The notes under the pieces: generated by a model
Told to the model about the DNA's origin: nothing
The model's input: the letters and a program-made list of their open reading frames with translations, nothing else
Database searches by the model: none
Source: Lachnospiraceae bacterium
GTDB taxonomy: Bacteria; Bacillota; Clostridia; Lachnospirales; Lachnospiraceae
Assembly: GCA_017624835.1 (NCBI GenBank)
Contig: JAGAMG010000011.1
Location: 62,001 to 126,000 of the forward strand
DNA: 64,000 nucleotides
Direction: 5' to 3'
Position numbers and translations under genes: made by a program
In this document: positions 1-8,810 of the stretch, in pieces
Layout of the letters: each line of letters begins with the position of its first letter
Numbering within the stretch: the stretch's first letter is position 1

Positions 1-501
1 GAGTCCACACATCCCTATTCCTCCACCTGGAAGGAATGGCCTGTTATGATTCGCCCCATTTGGTACTATTCCAATATCTTAAGCGATACCATGCGTGAGG
101 GTATTTCTGCCTTTGGAAATCCTTCCGTTTGGTGGATTGGCATCCCTGCATTTTTACATATGCTGTATTTGGCACTAAAAAAGAAAGACCGCACAGCAGT
201 CTTTCTCATAATCGGCTATCTAGCCCAATATTTACCTTGGTTTTTTGTAACTCGCGTTACCTTTATCTATCATTACTTCCCCAGTGTAGCATTTGTGGTG
301 CTTATGATTGCTCACAGCTTGATGCAATTCAAAAACCATTGCTCCTCCAAGGTCTTTGCTCTCATACTCAGCAGCTATGCTCTGGTTGCTTTTGGACTGT
401 TCCTGTTGTTCTATCCGGTACTTTCCGGTCAGCCCATTGAAGCTGAGTTTGCAATTCAACACCTTCGTTGGATGGACACCTGGGTATTAATTGCCGGATA
501 A
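1..501 (+). CDS. PMT-family (dolichyl-phosphate-mannose-protein mannosyltransferase-like) glycosyltransferase, C-terminal part
   Basis: The reading frame is open from base 1, so the 5' end lies outside the window. The visible 166 residues begin ESTHPYSSTWKEWPVMIRPI. A HPYSS-W-x-W-P segment before a row of membrane helices resembles the C-terminal four-helix region of PMT-family protein O-mannosyltransferases. At least three hydrophobic segments follow (near NPSVWWIGIPAFLHMLYLAL, AVFLIIGYLAQYLPWFF and VFALILSSYALVAFGLFLLF), separated by a YHYFPSV motif. Family members transfer a sugar from a lipid-linked donor to proteins at the outer membrane face; substrate and sugar cannot be told from this fragment. 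It is the only plus-strand gene in the window and converges on the chemoreceptor gene, with only seven bases between the two stop codons. Confidence 0.75.
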   Translation, partial: ESTHPYSSTWKEWPVMIRPIWYYSNILSDTMREGISAFGNPSVWWIGIPAFLHMLYLALKKKDRTAVFLIIGYLAQYLPWFFVTRVTFIYHYFPSVAFVVLMIAHSLMQFKNHCSSKVFALILSSYALVAFGLFLLFYPVLSGQPIEAEFAIQHLRWMDTWVLIAG

Positions 502-519
502 TCTCTGATTATTCGGCAA
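491..519. repeat. 13-bp inverted repeat spanning two convergent stop codons
   Basis: TTGCCGGATAATC, a TCT loop, then GATTATTCGGCAA. The arms pair over 13 bp with one G-U. The repeat covers the last codons and stop of the plus-strand PMT gene and of the minus-strand MCP gene. Neither strand has a downstream T-run, so it is not a classical intrinsic terminator. It may still act as a bidirectional 3' end or processing site for both messages. Confidence 0.6.
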
Positions 520-2014
520 GATAATTACTCTGTAATTCCTCTGCTGCCTTACCCATAATAGACATAACCTCTGCAACCATTTCCACACTATCCAGATTCA
601 CATTGCTGCTCTCTAAGGTTTCATTAGCACTGGCTGTTACCTCTTCTGTTAAGGCGGACATATTTTCAATCTTATCAATTACCTGCTTATTGGCATCCTT
701 TACAACATCTACTACTAATTCCAACTGCTTTGCCTGACCAACAATCTCCTGCGTGCTGTTATGTATCTTTTTGAAATTACCTGCAGTAGTATCCACATAC
801 TGGCTCTGCATTCTACTGCTATCCAACAAAGTATTCATAGCATCTGCAACCTCATTAATGGACTGGGATACATTGGCAATCAGCTGATTAATATCCTCTG
901 TAGCATGACTGGTCTGCGCGGCCAGACTGGAAATTTCAGAAGCAACTACCGCAAAGCCCCTTCCTGCTTCTCCTGCACGAGCTGCCTCAATACTTGCATT
1001 TAACGCAAGTAAGCTTGTCTGGTCGGATACATTACTGATTAAACTCATAATATCCTGCATTCTTACAGCATATTCTCCCAATTCGGTCATTTTATCAGCA
1101 GCCAAAGCTCCCGCTGCTTCAGAAGCCCGTACCTGCTCCAGCAAATCCTTCATAACCACATTGCTGGACTCTATCTCTTCCTCTGCATTATTGATTTCAT
1201 CCCGAATGGATGCTACTGCATCTCCAACCTCCTGAATACGCAAATCAATCTTATCGGTGCTATCCTTCTGTTCAGAAATGGCAACCACTGTATCATTGGT
1301 TCCACCTACCAAATCTTCCATGGCACGCTGAGTTAATCCGATGGAATCCTTTAAATACACGGTCTCTTTTACAGCAACCTCCATATTTTCCGTAATGGTA
1401 GAAGACACCTTAAGAACTGCCTGCAGGAGCGCTTCGGACTTCTTTCTGTCTTTTTCCGCTTTTTCATAGCTGGCACGATTGATTCTTACAATCTTATTGA
1501 TGGATAAAATCAAAAAGATACAGGTAAGCAAAATACAGGCAAGCATAATTTCTGCATTGGTCAATGTCACACCACTAAGCGCACCTGTTACCAGCTTCTT
1601 GATGGTTACAATCACATTCACCAAAAAAGCAAAAACAGCAATCCCAATGGATAATCTCATATCCGTATATACCATCAAAATTACAAAGAATACTATCACA
1701 TAACAAAAGGCCAAATCCGATGAGGTGGTAAACATTACATAGCAATACAAAAGTGCAAAACCGACACTGCTGATATAACGAATCAAGCCGGAATCCTTCT
1801 TATGCATAAATTCCACCAAGGATAACACAGTGGGCACAATACAAAGTGCCGCAACTATAAGATAGGAGCCCAGGCTTCTGGCATTTTTAATCACTTCCAA
1901 AAAGTAGGCTACCGCCAAAACACTATTCATGGTAACAAAACCAATTAAAGCTGTCTTATTTCTACTCTGCTCTGCAATTCGTTCATTCGCTAAATTCATT
2001 TTCTCTTTTGCCAT
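509..2014 (-). CDS. Methyl-accepting chemotaxis protein with multi-helix membrane sensor region
   Basis: This 501-residue chemoreceptor signals to CheA/CheW in the inner membrane. The C-terminal half holds the conserved hairpin tip (DQTSLLALNASIEAARAGE, then AGRGFAVVA), flanked by long coiled coils. The N-terminal 180 residues are a string of about six hydrophobic segments with very short connections. There is no extracellular Cache or four-helix ligand domain, and no clear HAMP. The sensor is therefore probably membrane-embedded, or the protein senses membrane or energy state; that is inference. The start is a well-placed ATG preceded by GGAGGTACTT. A sigma-A-like promoter lies directly upstream, so it is transcribed separately from the TPR/YD gene. 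The ligand is unknown. Confidence 0.92.
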   Translation of the reverse strand: MAKEKMNLANERIAEQSRNKTALIGFVTMNSVLAVAYFLEVIKNARSLGSYLIVAALCIVPTVLSLVEFMHKKDSGLIRYISSVGFALLYCYVMFTTSSDLAFCYVIVFFVILMVYTDMRLSIGIAVFAFLVNVIVTIKKLVTGALSGVTLTNAEIMLACILLTCIFLILSINKIVRINRASYEKAEKDRKKSEALLQAVLKVSSTITENMEVAVKETVYLKDSIGLTQRAMEDLVGGTNDTVVAISEQKDSTDKIDLRIQEVGDAVASIRDEINNAEEEIESSNVVMKDLLEQVRASEAAGALAADKMTELGEYAVRMQDIMSLISNVSDQTSLLALNASIEAARAGEAGRGFAVVASEISSLAAQTSHATEDINQLIANVSQSINEVADAMNTLLDSSRMQSQYVDTTAGNFKKIHNSTQEIVGQAKQLELVVDVVKDANKQVIDKIENMSALTEEVTASANETLESSNVNLDSVEMVAEVMSIMGKAAEELQSNYLAE

Positions 2015-2040
2015 AAGTACCTCCTTTGAATCCTGCTTAA

Positions 2041-2069
2041 AGTATACCTTGAAATGCTTTGAGAATCAA
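2041..2069 (-). promoter_or_regulatory. Sigma-A-like promoter for the MCP gene
   Basis: TTGATT (2064-2069), a 17-base spacer and TATACT (2041-2046), reading on the minus strand 27 bases before the MCP start codon. No sigma-D type element (TAAA...GCCGATAA) was seen here. Confidence 0.6.
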
Positions 2070-2100
2070 TATTTTTATCACAAATCCATGCAAAATTCTA

Positions 2101-3690
2101 TTATAAAGCATCCTCATTACATACATATACATATTCGGTTGTTTCAACAGACTCTACTTTTCCTGACTCTCCATAGGAACTATACTTGCACTGGTTTCCA
2201 AAAATGTCATATTCATATTCATACCAATGTCTGATACGTCCATTACCTTCATAGCTGATACTCTTTGTTATCTGCCCATTTTCATTATATTCATATTCAT
2301 AACGATAGGTAAGGGTACCATCCCCATTATATACATCCTGCTTCAACAGATTTCCGGCATCATCATAAACATAGTCATAGGTATAAACCAGTTTATCTAC
2401 CGTATCATATCCTTTACTCTTAATCAGATTTCCGGCCTCATCATAAGAATTTTTATAGCGATAGCTATAGCTGATATTTCCGGCAGCTTCATACACATCC
2501 TGTCTTACAGGATTTCCTGCACTGTCATAGGTATAATTATAACGATATATCAGCCTGCCGGCACCATCATAGCTTACATCGGAGGTCTGATTCCCGTTAC
2601 TGTCATAGGTATACTTAAAGGTATGCCTGATACTGCCATCGGAATCATAATTAATGCTTTTGATAATCTGTCCGGCTTTATTGTATTCATAATCATACTT
2701 ATAGCTATACTTTTGATTTCCCTTGGTATCATAGCTGATATTCAATACCGGATTACCGGCATTGTCATATTCACAACAATACTTTTTATTTCCCTTGGAA
2801 TCATAACTGATACTTTTTGTCTTATTCAAATTTTCGTTATATTCCGTTTCCTCTGCTAAAACCTTATCTTCTCCATCAAAAACCTTACTTTCCACATAGG
2901 AAATATTCTCTCTCAGATAAAGCTCCCTCTCCGTCAGCTCCGCACTTCCGGTATCCAAAGCACCATCTATCAAAGCCTGAACAGCCATCAGACAATTTCC
3001 CTCTGCCAGATAATTGTCTGAAGTACTTCGATAAACCTGTACCTTTAAATCGGATAGTTCACCTTCTCCCGTATCATCAATCCCTTTATTGATTGCTGTT
3101 AACGCCTTGGTACACTCTCCGGAATTTAAATAGGTATTTACTTCCTTGGTATAGATTTCCGTCTTCATATCCAAAAAGGACTGAGCCCCGGTATCCGCTG
3201 CTGCACTCTCTACAAGTGCATAGATATTCTCAAACTGATTATTTTGCAGACAATACTCCAAATCGGCTTCATATACCTTCACCAGCTTATCCGTAAGGGA
3301 GTTTTTCACCTCCTCCTCTTCTGCATTAAGCAAAATTCCATTCTTTAAATGTTCAATGGCATCGGTATACTCAGCTTCTGCCATACATACATCCGCATAC
3401 TTTACATATGCCTCAGTCAAGGACTCATCTAATTCCAAAGCATTTTTATAACAGTTCATTGCCTGCTCTGTATCTTGAGCTTCCAGATATTTTTCTGCCT
3501 TGTGCACCAGACTTCTGCTGGCAAAATAGTCTCCGGTAAAAAATACCGTTCCTGCAATTCCCAAAACTGCCACTATTATCACACCGATTAATATGGTTCC
3601 ACTATACCTTCCAATAAAACTCCTATGTCGTTTGGGTCTCTTTTCCAAACGAATCACTCTTGTTCCGCTTAAATCTCGATACATATCCAA
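2101..3690 (-). CDS. Membrane-anchored TPR protein with C-terminal YD (RHS-like) repeats, function unknown
   Basis: About 529 residues. A basic cytoplasmic N-terminus (KRPKRHRSF) is followed by one membrane helix (TILIGVIIVAVLGIAGTVFF). Then come about 200 residues of TPR-like helical repeats (for example AMNCYKNALELDESLTEAYV). The C-terminus has about seven tandem repeats of roughly 26 residues carrying YD-x-x-GN and YxYxY motifs, like the YD repeats of RHS/wall-associated proteins. There is no toxin tip or RHS core, so it is not an RHS toxin. The anchor puts the TPR and YD parts outside the cell. I chose the TTG at 3690 because an AGAGG site sits six bases before it and the promoter's likely transcription start falls near 3708; an ATG two codons later is also possible. 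Function is not recognised. Confidence 0.75.
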   Translation of the reverse strand: MDMYRDLSGTRVIRLEKRPKRHRSFIGRYSGTILIGVIIVAVLGIAGTVFFTGDYFASRSLVHKAEKYLEAQDTEQAMNCYKNALELDESLTEAYVKYADVCMAEAEYTDAIEHLKNGILLNAEEEEVKNSLTDKLVKVYEADLEYCLQNNQFENIYALVESAAADTGAQSFLDMKTEIYTKEVNTYLNSGECTKALTAINKGIDDTGEGELSDLKVQVYRSTSDNYLAEGNCLMAVQALIDGALDTGSAELTERELYLRENISYVESKVFDGEDKVLAEETEYNENLNKTKSISYDSKGNKKYCCEYDNAGNPVLNISYDTKGNQKYSYKYDYEYNKAGQIIKSINYDSDGSIRHTFKYTYDSNGNQTSDVSYDGAGRLIYRYNYTYDSAGNPVRQDVYEAAGNISYSYRYKNSYDEAGNLIKSKGYDTVDKLVYTYDYVYDDAGNLLKQDVYNGDGTLTYRYEYEYNENGQITKSISYEGNGRIRHWYEYEYDIFGNQCKYSSYGESGKVESVETTEYVYVCNEDAL

Positions 3691-3714
3691 CACTTTCCTC
3701 TTTTGCAATCCAAC

Positions 3715-3723
3715 ATTATAACA
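3715..3723 (-). promoter_or_regulatory. Extended -10 promoter for the TPR/YD gene
   Basis: TGTTATAAT on the minus strand is a perfect -10 hexamer with the TGn extension. The -35 is weak: a TTGACT lies upstream, but only 13 bases from the -10. Its position rules out a translation start at 3708. Confidence 0.5.
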
Positions 3724-3769
3724 TCCTAATAATAGTCAACATAAATTTTATTCTATCACATAATGGAAA

Positions 3770-5611
3770 TTATTGTAAAGTATTGTTTATAAATTCGATA
3801 GCTTCTTCTTGAAATTGTCTGGTATACAAATGATAATAAGCGCCTCGCCTGTCAATCAGCTCCTGATGATTTCCCTGCTCCACAATTTTTCCATCCTTCA
3901 CTACCAAAATTACATCTGCCTGTCGTATGGTAGAAAGTCTATGGGCAATCACAAAGGAAGTTCTTCCCTTCATCAAATTTTCTATGGCATCCTGAATCAG
4001 TTTTTCTGTTACCGTATCAATGGAGGAGGTAGCCTCATCCAGCACAAATATCCGGGGATTTGCTAAAATAGCTCTGGCAAAGGACAAAAGCTGCTTTTCT
4101 CCGGTGGAAAGCAAATCTCCTCCCTCGCCCACATCACTGTGATAGCCCTGATCCATTCTTGCAATTACCCCTTCTGCTGACACACTTTTTACAGCAGCTT
4201 CGATTTCTTCCATGGTAGCACCCGGATTGCCATATTTTAGATTTTCCATAACACTTCCAGAAAACAAATGGGGGGTCTGCAATACATAACCGATATTACT
4301 GTGAAGCCAAAGCTGGGAACGCTCTCTTGCATCCCTGCCATCAATCAAAATTCGCCCTGAGGTAGGTTCAAAGAAGCGACAAACCAGATTTACAAGGGTG
4401 GATTTTCCTGCACCGGTCTCTCCCACAATTGCAACATTGGTTCCCTGAGGTACATGAAGATTAAAATGCTCCAGCACATATTCCTCTCCGTCAGGGTACT
4501 TAAAAGAAACATCCTCGAAGGTAATATCCCCGTGAAGGGGCTCCCAATTTTCCTTTTTAGGTTCAAAGGAATCCCCGTATTTTTCAATTACTTCTTCACT
4601 ATCCCGCACATCCGATTCCGTTTCCATGAGTCTGGTAAAACGTTCCACATTTACCTGTACGGTAATCAAATCAGAAATAGCACGGACAATCCACTGCACA
4701 GGCTCCATCATTCCCAAAGCATAGGACATGAATACAGAAAGGGTTCCGATTTCAAATAAACCTTCTCCGGTAAGTTTTCCCCCTCTCCATAATACTAACG
4801 CCAATGCAAGGGATGCGGAAAAGGAAATCATGGAAGAAAACATGGCACGATAATGAGCTCCATGAACAGAGGTTTTTCGCATTTCTTCTGTGGTACCGTT
4901 AAAATTATCCTCCATTTTCTTTTCAATTACCAAGGTCTTGGTAGTCTTAGCTCCGGTAATACCCTCATTAAAATTACCGGTAATTTGGGAATTAATCTCT
5001 CTTACACGACGATTTATGGTTACCAGTTTTTTTTGAAAAAAGGCTGCAGCCAAAGCGGTCAATGGAATAATGGCAATCACCCATAATGCCAATTTCAAAT
5101 TGACTCCCAGCATAACCACTACTGCCCCCAAAATATAGGACAAATTCCAAACACCATCCATTAGTCCCCAGGATACCAGGGAACCAATCCTATTGGTATC
5201 ACTCATTACCCGGGCATGAATATATCCTACACTATTTTGGTTGTAATAGGAAAAGGCAAGGGTCTGCAAATGATTAAAGCTGGCTCTTTTCATATCCCTG
5301 CCCACATACATTTCTATCTGACATGCCTGATAGGCTGAAATAGTATTTGCCACCACCTGAAACGCCAACACTCCCAGATAAGAAAGAATAAACCACTTCA
5401 GTGTATCTAAGGTTTCCTCGCCAATAAAATGATTCAACGCATATCGTTGAAACAAAGGTAAAACAATATCAACAAATCCTCCCAAAAGTCCAAGTGTTAC
5501 CATACTGAATAAAATAAAGCGATAGGGCTTCAAATATGGAACTAACTTATTGATTCCAAAATAGGGAAGGGAAACATATTCTTTTTGTTCATCCTTTTTC
5601 TTCGTACTCAT
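3770..5611 (-). CDS. ABC exporter half-transporter, subunit B (canonical catalytic glutamate)
   Basis: 613 residues: six membrane helices in the first 330, then an ATPase domain. Walker A (GETGAGKST) lies near residue 399. The signature is altered (LLSTGEKQ instead of LSGGQ). Walker B is followed by the catalytic Glu (FVLDEATSSID), and the H-loop is IAHRLST. It lies 4 bp after the partner gene at 5616-7481, so the two are co-transcribed and very likely form a heterodimer. Its Walker A/Glu pairs with the partner's normal LSGGQ to give one working site; its altered signature completes the degenerate one. This matches BmrCD, LmrCD and TM287/288-type multidrug or peptide exporters. The substrate is not known. 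Confidence 0.93.
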   Translation of the reverse strand: MSTKKKDEQKEYVSLPYFGINKLVPYLKPYRFILFSMVTLGLLGGFVDIVLPLFQRYALNHFIGEETLDTLKWFILSYLGVLAFQVVANTISAYQACQIEMYVGRDMKRASFNHLQTLAFSYYNQNSVGYIHARVMSDTNRIGSLVSWGLMDGVWNLSYILGAVVVMLGVNLKLALWVIAIIPLTALAAAFFQKKLVTINRRVREINSQITGNFNEGITGAKTTKTLVIEKKMEDNFNGTTEEMRKTSVHGAHYRAMFSSMISFSASLALALVLWRGGKLTGEGLFEIGTLSVFMSYALGMMEPVQWIVRAISDLITVQVNVERFTRLMETESDVRDSEEVIEKYGDSFEPKKENWEPLHGDITFEDVSFKYPDGEEYVLEHFNLHVPQGTNVAIVGETGAGKSTLVNLVCRFFEPTSGRILIDGRDARERSQLWLHSNIGYVLQTPHLFSGSVMENLKYGNPGATMEEIEAAVKSVSAEGVIARMDQGYHSDVGEGGDLLSTGEKQLLSFARAILANPRIFVLDEATSSIDTVTEKLIQDAIENLMKGRTSFVIAHRLSTIRQADVILVVKDGKIVEQGNHQELIDRRGAYYHLYTRQFQEEAIEFINNTLQ

Positions 5612-5615
5612 AAAC

Positions 5616-7481
5616 TTATTCCGACTGTGCGGTATTCCCTCCTTCCTCTGCTAAAGACATCTGCATATCATAAATTTTACGGTAAACTCCATTTTGCTCC
5701 ATTAATTCCTTATGACTACCCATTTCCACAATTTCCCCCTTATCCATTACCATAATACAATCTGCCTGCATCAGAGTAGTTACTCTGTGGGCTATCAAAA
5801 TTACCGTGGACTCTCCCAGATTTTGTCTAAGCGCCTGACGGATTTTTGCATCCGTATCCGCATCCACCGCCGACAGGGAATCATCAAATACCATAATCGG
5901 TGTCCTTTGGGTCAGCATTCTTGCAATGGCAGTCCTCTGCTTTTGTCCGCCGGATAAAGTCACACCACGCTCTCCCACAAGGGTATCATAGCCCTTGGCA
6001 AATTCCGTGATTGCATCATCCACGCAAGCAATTGCGGCTGCCCTGCGTATCTCAGACAGACTCATTTCTTCTGTTGTCCTTCCGGATTTATTATCCATTG
6101 CAATACCGATGTTTTCCGCAATAGTTCTGGAAAAAAGAAAAGGCTCCTGCAACACCATGCCGATGTGGGAACGCACCCACTCCCCTTTCATATCCGCCAC
6201 ATTTACACCACCAATGGTAATAGTTCCATTTTCGGCAGGCAAATCATATAAACGGTTTAGCAGATACATTAATGTAGATTTCCCGGAACCGGTACTTCCC
6301 AAGATACCAAAGGTAGTTCCCTTGGGAATGGTAAAGCTGATATTCTTCAAAACAGGCTCCTCCCCATAGCCAAAGGAAACCCTGTCAAACACAATATCCC
6401 CATACATATCAGGAGTCAGCGGATTATTCACATCCATTTCTATCTGTGAATTCATAATATAACGAATACGCTCAATGGAAACCCCCGCCTTACTCATCTC
6501 AGAAATCATTCTCCCCAAATGCCTTACCGGCCAGATAAGCATGGAATTATAGGAAATAAAGGCAATAAACTCTCCTGCCGTCATTTCTCCGTTTACACAA
6601 AATACCGCTCCCAACACCACAATTGCCATTACCTGAAGCCCGGAAAACAAATCCCCCGCTCCCCAGAATAATGCCAGGAACTTACACAGATGCATCCATG
6701 CATCCGTATATATATTGTTCTGCTTTTCAAAACGGTCCTTTTCAAACTTTTCCCGTCCGAAGGCTCTTACCACTCTTACTCCCGTAAGATTTTCCTGAGC
6801 AATGGTAGAAAGCACACCTTCATTTTCATCACACCTGGTAAATCCGTCCCGGATATGGGAATGAAAATAGGCAGAATAGGTGATTACAATGGGAATAAAC
6901 ACCAATGCTACCACTGCCAGTTTCCCGTTCATGGAAAACATAAAAACCAATGCCATTACAATCAAAATCACAATTCGAAATACACTGGTAAGCTGCTCCG
7001 ATATAAAGTTCTTTATCATATCCACATCGGAAGTACACCGCTGAATAATATCACCGGTCTGATTTTTCATATGCCAGGAAAAGGGCAAGCGTTGAATATG
7101 GGAAAAGAGCCGATTTCTCATAGTACGAACGAGCCCCTCCGCGCCCTTGGCATTAAACAGCATAAAAAGATATCGAAACAGGGCACTAAACAATGCTACC
7201 ATCACTATTAAGCCGGCTATTAGCCAAAGATGCTCTTGTAGATATGGCACTCCGCCAAATGCTTCTACCTTTTCCATCAAAAAAACAGGTAACTTCAACG
7301 GCTCCTTGCCCAAAATACTATCCACAGTCATTCGAATCAACTGAGGCGAAATCATATCCAGTCCTGTCACTGCCATAGCTGATGCAATACTTATTATAAA
7401 ATAATGAATATTTCCTTTTAAGAATTCCAGCACCAAAGATACCTTTGTATAGGTGCCGGATTCCATCTTTTTATTTGTCAT
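5616..7481 (-). CDS. ABC exporter half-transporter, subunit A (degenerate ATP site)
   Basis: 621 residues with an N-terminal six-helix membrane domain and a C-terminal ATPase. Walker A is GSTGSGKST near residue 397, the signature is canonical LSGGQKQ, and the H-loop is IAHRVTT. After Walker B the catalytic glutamate is replaced by aspartate (MVFDDSLSAVD). That replacement is the usual mark of the non-hydrolysing site in heterodimeric exporters. The start ATG has a TTAGGAG ribosome site, and an extended -10 promoter lies about 44 bp upstream. No regulator gene is adjacent, so the substrate (drug, lipid or peptide) cannot be inferred from context. Confidence 0.93.
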   Translation of the reverse strand: MTNKKMESGTYTKVSLVLEFLKGNIHYFIISIASAMAVTGLDMISPQLIRMTVDSILGKEPLKLPVFLMEKVEAFGGVPYLQEHLWLIAGLIVMVALFSALFRYLFMLFNAKGAEGLVRTMRNRLFSHIQRLPFSWHMKNQTGDIIQRCTSDVDMIKNFISEQLTSVFRIVILIVMALVFMFSMNGKLAVVALVFIPIVITYSAYFHSHIRDGFTRCDENEGVLSTIAQENLTGVRVVRAFGREKFEKDRFEKQNNIYTDAWMHLCKFLALFWGAGDLFSGLQVMAIVVLGAVFCVNGEMTAGEFIAFISYNSMLIWPVRHLGRMISEMSKAGVSIERIRYIMNSQIEMDVNNPLTPDMYGDIVFDRVSFGYGEEPVLKNISFTIPKGTTFGILGSTGSGKSTLMYLLNRLYDLPAENGTITIGGVNVADMKGEWVRSHIGMVLQEPFLFSRTIAENIGIAMDNKSGRTTEEMSLSEIRRAAAIACVDDAITEFAKGYDTLVGERGVTLSGGQKQRTAIARMLTQRTPIMVFDDSLSAVDADTDAKIRQALRQNLGESTVILIAHRVTTLMQADCIMVMDKGEIVEMGSHKELMEQNGVYRKIYDMQMSLAEEGGNTAQSE

Positions 7482-7524
7482 AACAACTCCTAATATAATT
7501 ACTTTTTCTGTCTTTCTCCACAGA

Positions 7525-7533
7525 ATTATAACA
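7525..7533 (-). promoter_or_regulatory. Extended -10 promoter for the ABC exporter pair
   Basis: TGTTATAAT on the minus strand, with no good -35 at 17 bases. It lies between the tsf terminator and the exporter start codon, so the exporter is an independent unit. Confidence 0.5.
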
Positions 7534-7570
7534 CCAATGCTATCTCTAAGCTACTCATATCTACACAAAT

Positions 7571-7628
7571 AATAAAAACCCTTGAAATTATTAGAATATA
7601 ATCAATACTCGTAATAATCTCAAGGGTT
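7571..7628 (-). terminator. Intrinsic terminator after tsf
   Basis: Read on the minus strand, the arms AACCCTTGAGATTATTA and TAATAATTTCAAGGGTT pair over about 17 bp around an 18-base loop. TTTATT follows. It ends the rpsB-tsf unit. Confidence 0.85.
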
Positions 7629-7675
7629 ATACATGCTCAAAAAAATTATCAAGCTATTAAAGTTGTTTTGCTAAA

Positions 7676-8785
7676 TTAGCCAAGCTGAGCAGCTACCTCT
7701 GCTGCAAAGTCCTCGTTCTTCTTCTCAAGACCTTCACCGGTTTCGAAACGAACAAACTTCTTGATGGACAATTCTGCACTGTTCTCTTTAGCAACCTGAG
7801 CAATATACTGTGCTACAGTCTGCTTACCATCCTCTGCCTTAACATAGGTCTGGTCTAACAAACAGATTTCCTTAAGCTGCTTGGAAACACGACCATCAAC
7901 AAGACCTGCAAAAATCTTATTATCTACGATTGCAGCCTTATCTGCCATAGCAAGCTCTGCTAATGCAGCCTTTGCTTCTTTGGAAAGGAAGTTAGGTAAA
8001 TACTTCATGTTATCCTTCTTTTCCTCATATACAGCAATGTCTTCAGCACTCCATACTTTATCATTAACTGCCTTCTCAAGCAATCCCTTTAAAATAGGTA
8101 CAGGAAGTGTGAAAGTATCATTTAAAGCACTATCAACAGTAATCTCTTTCATCTTAGCAAGTTCGTCTGCAGAGATTTCGTCCCTGCTTGTGTACTCGGG
8201 ATTAAGAGCTGCAACCTGCATTGCAATGTTGGTCAAAGCTTCCTTCACTGCATCGTTAACAACATTGGTGTTTGCATCAACAATAACACCAATTCTACCG
8301 CCGCCGTGTACATAGGATACAACACAACCATTAGCAGCTTCAACCTTTTTAAATCTTCTGATATTCAGATTCTCACCGATAACTGCAACCTTCTCAATCA
8401 GAGCTTCCTTAACAGTCTTAGAAGTGTCTGCATTCCAAGCCTCAGCCATAAATGCATCCATATCTGCTGCGGAAGAGTTAACAGCCTGCTCTGCAACTGC
8501 TGCTACGAAATCCTGGAACTGCTCGTTCTTAGCAACGAAATCAGTCTCAGAGTTTACTTCTACAACTGCTGCTACAGTATCACCCTTAGTAGCAATGCGG
8601 CAAAGACCTTCTGCTGCAATTCTGCTAGCCTTCTTCTCAGCCTTAGCCTGTCCGTTCTTTCTTAAGAACTCAACAGCTTCATCCATATTTCCATTGGTCT
8701 CATTCAGAGCCTTCTTACAATCCATCATACCTGCGCCGGTCATTTCACGCAGTTCTTTTACCATTGCTGCTGTAATTGCTGCCAT
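7676..8785 (-). CDS. tsf: Elongation factor Ts with an internal insertion
   Basis: EF-Ts is the nucleotide exchange factor for EF-Tu. The N-terminal UBA-like domain and the TDFVAKNEQF core motif (residues 81-90) are intact. The C-terminal KEICLLDQ...TVAQYIAQV segment is the standard EF-Ts ending. At 369 residues it is far longer than E. coli (283) or B. subtilis (293) EF-Ts. The extra length is one block at about residues 224-288, rich in Ala, Lys and Glu, between the ELAKMKEI helix and the KIFAGLVDGR helix, i.e. in the coiled-coil/C-terminal module region. It lies 25 bp after rpsB and before a strong terminator, the usual rpsB-tsf pair; pyrH and frr do not follow. Confidence 0.97.
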   Translation of the reverse strand: MAAITAAMVKELREMTGAGMMDCKKALNETNGNMDEAVEFLRKNGQAKAEKKASRIAAEGLCRIATKGDTVAAVVEVNSETDFVAKNEQFQDFVAAVAEQAVNSSAADMDAFMAEAWNADTSKTVKEALIEKVAVIGENLNIRRFKKVEAANGCVVSYVHGGGRIGVIVDANTNVVNDAVKEALTNIAMQVAALNPEYTSRDEISADELAKMKEITVDSALNDTFTLPVPILKGLLEKAVNDKVWSAEDIAVYEEKKDNMKYLPNFLSKEAKAALAELAMADKAAIVDNKIFAGLVDGRVSKQLKEICLLDQTYVKAEDGKQTVAQYIAQVAKENSAELSIKKFVRFETGEGLEKKNEDFAAEVAAQLG

Positions 8786-8810
8786 TTTTATATCTTCCTT
8801 TCTATATTAA

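Noticed and set aside
232-462. Minus-strand frame inside the PMT gene
   Set aside because: It lies wholly within a better supported coding frame and has no ribosome site or family features.
2227-2859. Long plus-strand frame of about 210 codons, Ile/Thr-rich
   Set aside because: It is the antisense shadow of the YD repeats; its repetitive, low-complexity protein reflects the repeat units, not a gene.
2101-3690. RHS toxin or polymorphic toxin system
   Set aside because: YD repeats are present, but there is no RHS core, no toxin tip and no adjacent immunity gene.
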